From: Rhizobium giardinii bv. giardinii H152
GTDB lineage: Bacteria; Pseudomonadota; Alphaproteobacteria; Rhizobiales; Rhizobiaceae
Reading direction: 5' to 3'
NCBI RefSeq assembly: GCF_000379605.1
Contig: NZ_KB902735.1
Span: 1-64,000, forward strand
Length of the DNA: 64,000 nt
The stretch's first letter is position 1, and each line of letters starts with the position of its first letter. Below, in pieces: positions 63,748 to 64,000 of this stretch. The position numbers and the translations under genes are program-made. The notes beneath the pieces are model-generated. The model was not told where the DNA came from. It saw only the letters and a program-made list of their open reading frames with translations, and searched no databases.

Positions 63748-64000
63748 TCAGTTCTGCCAGGCCTTGACGGTCTCGGCGATCCATTCGGCCGTCAGCGCCA
63801 CCGCCGGCACCTTGACGCGCTCCGGATGCGTCAGCAGGAATAGCGGGCGCTCCGCGAGGGCGTTCGGTTCCTCGACCACGTCGAATCGCGCATCCTTTCG
63901 TGCAAAGCTCTCCGGCAACATCAGATCGGCACCCAAAGCCAGCGAGGCGGCAATCAGCACGTCGAGGCGGGTCGATGTCAGCACTGTCCGAGCATGCGGC
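63748..64000 (-). CDS. LysR-family regulator, C-terminal end (truncated by window edge)
   Basis: The minus-strand frame stays open to the window end and ends TAEWIAETVKAWQN at 63748. The readable part (TSTRLDVLIAASLALGADLM, PESFARKDARFDVVEEPNAL) has the pattern of the LysR effector-binding domain. The DNA-binding half and the true start are outside the window. It is convergent with the partial DUF2267 copy. Confidence 0.75.
   Translation of the reverse strand, partial: PHARTVLTSTRLDVLIAASLALGADLMLPESFARKDARFDVVEEPNALAERPLFLLTHPERVKVPAVALTAEWIAETVKAWQN

Overview
This window looks like chromosomal DNA of a Rhizobiaceae-type alphaproteobacterium (Rhizobium/Agrobacterium/Ensifer group). The evidence is high G+C coding DNA, a CcrM-type GANTC methylase, the gene order mutY - DciA-like - DsbA lipoprotein - smc - ppdK, a betI-betC-betB-betA operon that includes choline sulfatase, a Rhizobium etli-type asparaginase, an OhrR/Ohr pair and short palindromic RIME-like intergenic elements. 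No replication origin, rRNA, prophage or CRISPR array was seen. Names come from motif recognition; no database search was run.

Layout. 1-3143: 5' end of an IS4-type transposase (cut by the window edge), a HAD phosphatase, a DUF1284 protein, and an ArsR regulator divergent from a NIPSNAP/ABM pair. 3388-6456: ccrM, a possible small RNA, an RTX calcium-binding exoprotein and a SnoaL-like protein. 6459-20464: HAD phosphatase, mutY, DciA-like protein, DsbA-type lipoprotein, DUF559 protein, smc, a caspase/peptidoglycan-binding/C-type-lectin protein, a PAS-GGDEF protein and ppdK. 20518-30838: small metabolic, envelope and hypothetical genes, among them a four-gene overlapping operon (cupin, metallo-beta-lactamase fold, DCC thiol protein, saccharopine-reductase-like/DUF4166), plus tRNA-Gln and tRNA-Pro. 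31016-34288: cysHDN sulfate assimilation. 34589-37268: a DUF6152/membrane pair, a HasA-like RTX protein and a toxin-antitoxin pair. 37276-42772: betICBA. 42919-50297: HdeD-like protein, EAL-CBS-GGDEF protein, quinone oxidoreductase, a small-ORF transcript, a relE remnant, DUF3750, asparaginase, GST and YjbR. 50360-64000: LysR and AraC regulators, GST, a Tat-exported beta-helix protein, a PAS-GAF-GGDEF-EAL protein, an L,D-transpeptidase, ohrR/ohr, a HerA-like ATPase, DUF2267, a marR-GNAT pair flanked by a partial duplication of the DUF2267 gene, and a LysR gene cut by the window end.

How the genes work together. Three c-di-GMP proteins occur within 41 kb; the EAL-CBS-GGDEF gene has three 7-mers at 11-nt phasing that match a PHO box. 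Choline-O-sulfate would be converted to glycine betaine by BetC, BetA and BetB under BetI, whose operator is visible. CysDN and CysH activate and reduce sulfate. The Ohr system handles organic peroxides. The HasA-like RTX protein has a candidate iron-responsive operator, which suggests secreted heme capture. The most unusual items are the caspase-PGB-lectin protein, the HasA-like/RTX fusion, the PHO-box c-di-GMP protein, the structured small-ORF transcript at 46650-46838 and the duplication bracketing marR-GNAT.
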